Assembly: GCF_000711695.1 (NCBI RefSeq)
Contig: NW_013546938.1
Coordinates: 17,523 to 81,522, forward strand
DNA: 64,000 nt
Source of the DNA: Tilletiaria anomala UBC 951
Lineage: Eukaryota; Basidiomycota; Exobasidiomycetes; Georgefischeriales; Tilletiariaceae
Direction of reading: 5' to 3'
Part shown: positions 57,601 through 64,000 of the stretch, in pieces
Layout of the letters: each line of letters begins with the position of its first letter
How positions within the stretch are numbered: the stretch's first letter is position 1
The notes under the pieces: generated by a model
What the model saw: the letters and a program-made list of their open reading frames with translations, nothing else
Database searches by the model: none
What the model was told of the DNA's origin: nothing
Position numbers and translations under genes: made by a program

Positions 57601-60599
57601 CGCTTCTGTCTCTCTGCTTCTGCTCGTTCGCATTCCTCCGCCTCTTCTTGTTTCAGCCTTTCAGCTTCCTTGCGCTCGCGCTCCGCCTTTGCGTCAAGCT
57701 CTCTCTTCTCGCGCTCGACTCTCTCTGCTTCCTCGCGCACGCGCTCTTCTTCTTCTGCTTTCTGCTTCCGCTCAGCCTCTTCTCGCTCACGCTTCTTTTG
57801 CTCCTCCTCCATTTGATGCTTTCGCTCTTCCTCCTGTTTCTTCTCTTCCTCTTCGCGGCTCCTTTTAACATCCTCTTCCTGGCGCTTGAGTTCTGTTTCC
57901 TTCTTACGCGCATCCTCTTCCTCTTGGGTCTTCCGATCTTCTTCTTTCTTTCGTGCCTCAGCCTCCTCTTTCCCATCTTCAGACTCGCCGAGCATATCAC
58001 CAAGATCTGACATACCAAAGCCATCTGAAGGCTGTGCGGTCCGCGTCGGCTGCATGGATTGCAGTGTCTGCGCTTCGGCAGCGACAGGCCCGCCAAAACT
58101 GAAGCGTGAGGTGGTCGGCGCGTCCGCTCCGAAGACCGGAGCGGCTGTGCCTTTTGATTGGACTGCGCCGCCGTTGCCAAAGATTGATCCTCCAGCCGGC
58201 GTATCCCCTTTGGCTAGAGCTCCAAAACCCCCTCCAGATACGTTTCCAAAGCTAAACCCAGCACTGGGCTCGACTGCCTCATTGGTAGATGCACCTGGGG
58301 ATGATTGACCGAACACGATGGGTTGTCCGAACGCGCTCTTCTGACCGAAGGCGCTTGCCTGCCCAAATGCACGTGCTTGGCCGAATGCGCTTGCCTGGCC
58401 AAAGGCTGGAGGGGGGGGACTTGCGGAGACGGGAGAGCCCGAAGAAGGCTCTGCAGGCTTGGCTCCGAAGCTGAAGGCGGCGGACGCTGGTGACCTGGCG
58501 GGCGCGCCAAAAGCTGTCGCTCCTTTGTTCGCAAAGCCACCGAAACTGAAGGCAGTCGTTTTGGTATTTGAAGAATCAGAGGGACTCGTACCTTCCTTTG
58601 TTGCGCTGCCAAAGGCAGCCGCGGGTGCTTGCTGAGCGTCAAGTTTGCCAACGCTGCCAAAGATAGATCCGCCTGCTCCTTCGGCGTTCTGCGCCAGCGC
58701 TCCGAAGCCCATAGCAGGCTTGTTCGCCAAGCCTGCAAAGCCTCCTCCCGATCCGAACGAGATGCTAGGCTTCGGAGATTCTGTCGTTGACACGCTAGGT
58801 GATGCTCGGCCAAAGGCGCTAGACTGCCCAAAGGCGCTAGTCGGTCCGAACGTGCTTTTCTGGCCGAAGGCGGGTGCTGAACCAAATGCGGAGGTTGAAC
58901 CAAAAGCAGGTGTTGAGCCGAAGGCAGAAGGAGTACCGAATGCAGGTGTGGTAGAGGGAGTCGTCCCTGTGGCATTGTCAAAGGAGAAGGGTGATGTAGT
59001 AGTCGGTGGTCTGGGACTCGGCGTCGCTCCGGACATTGCGCCTGAGATTTGCTGTGTTGCTATTGGATCTGTGGACATCTCCGCTTCGGTCCCGTTCAAC
59101 ACACCGAGGTTCTGCTGCATAGAGGGATACGCTGCTCCATTTCCGTGGATGACGTGATACGCAAGCAGGACCCCATCATTTGTGTAGATGTAGAGCACGG
59201 GCATGGGCGGAAATTTGTCTTTCCCATCTTCACCTCGCGCAGCTGCATTAGGATCATCCACATTGGCAGAGGAGGTAAGGTCGAAGCCGAGCGCTACCGG
59301 TGAAGTGTCAGCATCCTTGTCGACAGATGAAAAAGGCAGTGTCGGTCGTGATGTCTCTTCCAGCTCCATGTTGCTCCATCCACCCGCTTCATTTGGCTGT
59401 GCATCATTTTTGCTGCCGATGACACCCACATCGGTGCTAGGCACGTTGCCGACGAAGATAAGATGTTTGAACTCAGCCCATCCCTTCAGCCATGCGCAGT
59501 GCCGCCTCTGCTTTGGGCCACCCTCTGCGAATCCGAAGATGGGCGCAGGGTCAAGCGGAAAGTGGACGAATTTGATCTGCTTGGTAGAAGCGTCTCGCAA
59601 TATTACGAACACCTGATCGTCCTCGCTGAGATCTGCATCGGTGCTGGCAGCGCTCGAGTAAGTAGCAAGAAAGACATGATTTTCGATCCAGCGCAAGTCG
59701 GCGACGCAGAAGTTGGCGGAGAGTCCCTCTGGCTTGACGATCGTGTCCTTTTGTTCACCCGCTGGTGTAAATTGTACGATCTCACCGGTGACCAAACCGA
59801 GAGCGAGCTGTTTTCCCTTGACGGACCAGCAGATGGATGTGACACGCGAAGGAGCAGCAAGCCCGGTGCCAAAGACTCCTGTCCGCACGTCAAGCGTGAT
59901 GGGCTGGCCTGATTCTGCCCTACTGGAGCCCGGCTCCGAGTAAAGAGCAACAGCTAACTCAGGCCGATCCGATGGATTCGCCACAATCTCAAGAAGAATC
60001 AGACCTGGGCTCGGAGGTTGGAGCACCGCAGCTGGCGTCTGCCGCGTCGGGATTCATCTCGCATATCAGCATATGACGGCAGCGTCACTCGTACCATGGA
60101 AACTCACCAGGTCGCACGCAAGGACCTTGGCAGTCTCCCATATCGCGATCATGCCATTTCTCAGTCCGACCAGCACTCTGTCTCCGGCATCCGCAAATCC
60201 AACAAAGCTAGGCGTCGCTCCGAGCGCAGGCTGGGAGATTGTCTCAACCTGGACAGCCGGGCTGAGCTGCGGAGTGGAGTGATTCGAGCCGGATGCAAAT
60301 GTTTCCCGCAAGCCTTCCAAGGGATGGAGCAGGAATCCTACACTTGTCGCTGCTATGCACAAGCTTTTGCTGTTGGATACGCTGAACAGGCGACATGCAC
60401 TATTTTTGGGAATGTCGAGCGGGGACGACAACCGCACGTTCACATTCTTCTGAAGCTGCTGCAAGATGAGATTCTGTTGCATACAATGTCCCGTTTCACT
60501 CTATCGGTCAGAAAAAACTCCCTGTATACTCGTGCAATGTCACTGCCATTCACATACCTTGAGCTCCTCTTCGCCTGCCTCGACCTGTTCAAGCGCCAT
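54690..60599 (-). CDS. NUP159: FG nucleoporin NUP159/NUP214
   Basis: Cytoplasmic-face nucleoporin that anchors the mRNA-export helicase Dbp5. Four exons, 60558-60599, 60108-60473, 56628-60038 and 54690-56549 (1892 aa). The beta-propeller covers about residues 15-400 (NVRLSSPLDIPKNSACRLFSVSN, VLVGLRNGMIAIWE, SICWSVKGKQLALGLVTGEI). FG repeats follow (FGSTPAFGSTSAFG, AFGQKSAFGQ), interrupted by an approximately 165-residue Glu/Lys/Arg helix (57480-57975), then more FG. The C-terminal coiled-coil region begins at EQELQVLKGNMEKCAEYHAH, made by the last splice (56550-56627), the part that binds the Nup82 complex in yeast. It ends in about 65 residues of almost pure Asp/Glu. The ATG at 60599 heads a 14-codon first exon. 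Confidence 0.9.
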
Positions 60600-61107
60600 C
60601 TTTGGCCGGCTACTGGTGCGCGTGCTCACGGGAAGCGCACAACCGCTGCGACTACTTTTACCCTGATGCGCCTCCTGATCACGCACTTACACCTAGTTGC
60701 ACCTGCCGACAGCTTCGGCGGGTGGGACGGCGTCCGGCGATGCTGGACATGTCACATGCACTGAGCGAGGAAGAAAGACAGCAGTCAAGATGAGCGAGCT
60801 GCCAGCATGGCGGTCCAGAATACGCGCAGCAAGGTCGGCAGCCAGGTTTTCTTCGCCCGAGAGAAGCGGAAGGTCCGAGCATCAACATTTGGCGACCAAC
60901 ACTTTCGTAACCCATTTGCTCCCTTCCAAACGCCTTCGAAACAGAAAAGTTATCCTGCCCTTAGTACCTCACGCAACTGGCGCCACTGTTCAGGAGCTTG
61001 TGAGGCGACGCATCGTACTCTCTTCCTCATTTTGATCCTTCATAGTGGGTGGCCTCCCTGCCTGACGCCGGAGCGTGCTGTCCATACCCGCGTGTGACTT
61101 CGTTACG
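60600..61107. other. Divergent promoter region, NUP159 / DUF952 gene
   Basis: 508 bp. Two overlapping plus-strand frames start at 60790 and 60807 (the latter MAVQNTRSKVGSQVFFAREK...), but neither resembles a family nor splices convincingly to the next gene. Confidence 0.35.
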
Positions 61108-61674
61108 ATGTCTTCCACCATCCCGGACCCAGAGACATGCACTTACCTCTACAAAATCTTGACGCCAGCAGAGTCCGATAGCTTGCCAGAAACCGCCTGG
61201 CATGGCACCCCTCTCGATGTGTGTCTCATTTCGGTTCCTCCTCCGCTATAGTCGGTGACGTTTCCCGGGGAAGGCTGACTTCGGTATGAATAACTTTCGT
61301 CCCAATCTCAAGGTAAAAGACGAGTTCATCCACCTCTCCAACGCGCACCAGCTCGTAGCGGTCTTACAGAAGTGGTTCTCCAAAACCTTTGTACCCGTCG
61401 ACACGCTTTACTTGCATGTCCTGCCGCGCTCAGCCATCCGGCGAGACCAGACACTCCAATTCGACTCCGTCGGGGACACCAAATTCGGGCACATCTACGG
61501 TGTGAGTCTCTTTGACCTAAATGCGGACGATGCATCGCACCTCCCTCTGAATGCAACGTCCTACACACAAACACACACAAATAGGAGATAGATCCAAAGA
61601 CGCAGTTTGAAAAGCGTATAGAGATTCACCGCAAGTCGGACGGTAGCTGGGGAATTCCGGAGCTGCCCTTTTGA
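61108..61674 (+). CDS. DUF952 domain protein
   Basis: Three short exons: 61108-61218, 61313-61501 and 61585-61674 (129 aa, the family's usual size). The spliced protein follows the DUF952 pattern: TYLYKILTPAESDSLPETAW, HGTPLD|VKDEFIHLSNAHQLVAVLQKWF, LYLHVLPRSAI, then KFGHIYG|EIDPKTQF. The family motif PLDxxDxFIHLS is restored exactly by the first splice, which needs an AAG acceptor at 61312. A CTATAG acceptor at 61251 is an alternative but breaks the motif. Known DUF952 proteins are mostly bacterial; the function is uncharacterised. It is convergent with the AARSD1-like gene, with stops 43 bp apart. Confidence 0.82.
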
Positions 61675-61717
61675 TGTATGTACAGCACGGAAAGAAAGGA
61701 AGAATGCATTCTGCGTG

Positions 61718-63629
61718 CTACGCGACACCCTGGAGTGCATGCTTCAACGCCTCCATTCTCCGCCTAGCGTCCTCCTTTTCCCACCTGGGCTCTGCAACAG
61801 GCGCTTTCGTTGAAGACGAAGAAGGGGAAGGAGACAACTTTCCCTGCCATCGGCCATTGCCTCCGCCTTTGAGGCGGTCGCCAAAAGTGCTTCGCAGTTG
61901 CTCAGCTGCCTTGGAGACGAGCCGCTCTGCGGCCGAGGGCGCTTGCCTTGTCCCTGCCTTCTTGCCACCACCACCTGGCGCACCCGCTTCTGGCACTGGT
62001 GCCGCTGACGGCGTCTCAAACGCGACGAGCAGCAGCGATTCGGTGCGGGAGCCAATGACGAGCGGCGCAGCGGGCACCGTTGCTCCGGAGCTGAGGCACA
62101 GCAGCAATGTTGGAAGGCCATCCGCCGTGCGGGCCTGTCGGTAGACGCTCTCGACCTCTCGCGCGACGGCACTCAGGAGCTCGAGGTCCGCGTCGGCTCG
62201 GTGCAGGGTGATCGCGCACATGCGCGGCGCTGAGCCGTCGTCTATTGCAGTGTGCTGTTGGTACGCTTGCAGAGTATACATGCAGTCAAGCTCTGCCTTC
62301 CTGCGCTGGAGCCGCGCCAACGGTCCGCTTGTGCTGTTGTGGTCCATGGCCAAGGGCGAAAGAGCAGACTGCACGACAGCCTCCGCAAGGCTCAGCGCGA
62401 CCTCTTCCTTGAGCTGGAGTTCCCGCTTCCTGGCGCCCTTCTCTTTGGCCATTAGCATGTCTAGCCGCGCGGTTGTCTCGCCCCTCGCGCAGCCGAGGGT
62501 GCGCGAGATGCTCGCCGCGACGTCGAATGACTCAAGCAGGTTGTGAAAGGCGCGGCGCCCAACGTCAAAGTATAGGCGCACGTTGCTCCCGCGGATCTTG
62601 GACGTGCCAGGGTAGATGTGTATGTAGTGTAGGAAGCGGAGCGATGGCCAATGTGTCCCACAGCATCTGCCCCATTTCGATACGTGGGGTAAGCGCTGCC
62701 ACGTCGGTTCTGGAGCGAGCGTGTCCCACTCACGGATTTGCGTCTATCCCGTCGATATTGACAGTCCGGATGACGCCTTGCGAGTTGACATCGTCGCCCG
62801 CGCCATCTGCACCAGCCACATAGTCCTGGGGTAGCTTCGGCGGCGCATGTGCGACCTGCTCCATCGACTCGACCGTCACGGTAATCGAATGGCCTCGCTT
62901 GATGGAGGCGCTCAGCTGTGCTCTGACGCTCTCCAGCTCCGCATCCGTTGGAGCGCGCGGGAGCTCAACGTAGCACGGCTGCGGCCATGCTGCGAGGCCC
63001 CACGAAAGCGTCGGAAGTGGCGGATCGAGCGAATCCAGGTACGCAGACAAGAGATGCTGGCCCGTGTGCTGCTGCATGTGGTCTTCGCGTCTCTGCCAGT
63101 CGACCTTTACGAGAACCTTTGCGCCTCGTTGGAGCAGGTTCTGCGCCGGCACACCTGATGGTATATGGACCATATGCACGGCATCGAGGTTGCGTCGAAA
63201 GGCAGAGACAATCGACAGCTCTGCCGGCTGTGATCCCTCGAAAGATTCGAACAGCTGCAGCGTGCCCGTGTCACTTGGCTGACCTCCACCCTCGGGAAAG
63301 ATGATGGTGTCCTGGAGCAAGACATGCCACAGCTCTCCAGTATCTTCTGTTATGCTTGACACTGGCGAGTCCTTCGCCTGCTTGTCGTTCGTCTTCCCGC
63401 TGGCGCCACCGCCATTCTTGACCTTGCTGCCGCTGCTGGCACCCGCAACGGACGCCCTTTTGGCCGAATGGACGACCGTCGTCAGCTCCTTGCACAGGGG
63501 ATCATTCTGACACCGCAGCAGGCCGACTGGCATGGTTGGTGAAGTGGCAGCAACGTGGGAGAGCACGGCACCGCGGACATTGAGATAGTCGGAGGGCGTC
63601 TCTGCGCCAACGTCTGTTCGCGCTGACAT
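61718..63629 (-). CDS. Alanyl-tRNA editing protein (AARSD1/AlaX-L-like)
   Basis: Trans-editing enzyme that hydrolyses Ser- or Gly-mischarged tRNA-Ala. Two exons, 62734-63629 and 61718-62666 (614 aa). Catalytic editing core: PEGGGQPSD, then zinc ligands HTGQH (about residues 184-188), and after the splice DANPCCGTHWPSLRFLHYIH giving the CxxxH pair. The C-terminal part is DHHA1-like, including GGGNGRWQGK, the glycine-rich loop of AlaRS C-Ala domains. Compared with human AARSD1 (about 412 aa) it has low-complexity insertions (SSGSKVKNGGGASGKTNDK). The frame stays open upstream of ATG 63629 to another ATG at 63845, which would add 72 basic, Ser/Arg-rich residues; the shorter start is preferred by homology. 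Confidence 0.9.
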
Positions 63630-64000
63630 GGTTATCGCGGGGAAGCGGGACGAAAGAGAGGAGGGTTTGGGGTAACGTTGCGCTCTAGCCTTCCAATGCG
63701 GCTGATCACGGCAGGCTGCATGTAGCAGAGAGGTCCAAGCGTGAAAGTATTCATAAGGAGCAACGCTTGTTTTCCAATCCGGCGGTGATGTGAATGACCG
63801 ACGATGGGTGGCTCCAAGAGGTGACTGGAGGGTTCTGATCTCCATCTACTTCTCCCTTCGGATCCGTCGGCCGACTGCTGGGCTGCCCCGTCCCTGCTGG
63901 CTTTCGGTCTGGTTGCCTTCCGGCCGAGAGACATCCCGCCGCAGACAAGACTCGATCAATCCCCAGGATTGTTACTGCCTAGCCTTGCATCTGTTACTCT
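63630..64000. other. 5' flank of the alanyl-tRNA editing gene
   Basis: Right edge of the window. Contains the in-frame upstream ATG at 63845; otherwise nothing recognised. Confidence 0.4.

Noticed and set aside
60790-61097. Two overlapping plus-strand open frames before the DUF952 gene
   Set aside because: No family resemblance and no convincing splice into the downstream gene; lies in the divergent promoter.
1-64000. tRNA, rRNA, CRISPR arrays, transposable elements, biosynthetic or mating-type loci
   Set aside because: Looked for tRNA B-box-like GGTTCRA motifs, long terminal or inverted repeats and transposase or reverse-transcriptase motifs on both strands by eye; none supportable.

Overview
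The window is nuclear DNA from a fungus. Genes are split by short GT-AG introns of about 60-190 nt, they sit close together on both strands, and the proteins are typical eukaryotic housekeeping ones. Intron density, GC-rich coding sequence and protein style suggest a basidiomycete, probably Ustilaginomycotina (smuts and relatives). This is inference from protein resemblance; no rRNA or other marker gene is present. I saw no tRNA, rRNA, CRISPR array or transposon.

Layout. 0-9 kb: ribosomal protein eL36 (cut by the left edge), pICln, calcipressin, a GRASP Golgi-stacking protein, COQ4 and an ASH1-type histone methyltransferase. 9.6-18 kb: complex I NDUFA9-like subunit, an alpha/beta hydrolase and the HRQ1 helicase. 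18-25 kb: a Red1/ZFC3H1-like zinc-finger protein, a small unknown protein and a one-span, probably mitochondrial membrane protein. 25.7-38 kb: USO1/p115 tether, a long gene-free stretch, a group III G-alpha and transportin. 38-50 kb: a predicted small secreted protein, half of an FAD-binding domain, a PITH protein, coronin, and two related DUF4097-like membrane proteins, one of them probably decaying. 51-64 kb: exportin-T, the FG nucleoporin NUP159/NUP214, a DUF952 protein and an AARSD1-like alanyl-tRNA editing enzyme.

I rebuilt exon structures by hand. At every junction I checked the reading phase against the length of each exon, and most genes close into one continuous frame. Two genes need microexons: 12 nt in coronin and 14 nt in the Red1-like gene. 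Several introns are multiples of three without stops. No operon-like functional cluster is evident, although transportin, exportin-T and NUP159, all nuclear-transport factors, lie within 26 kb. The least explained parts are the small secreted-protein candidate, the half FAD domain, the diverged DUF4097 copy and the 2.9-kb region upstream of the G-alpha gene.
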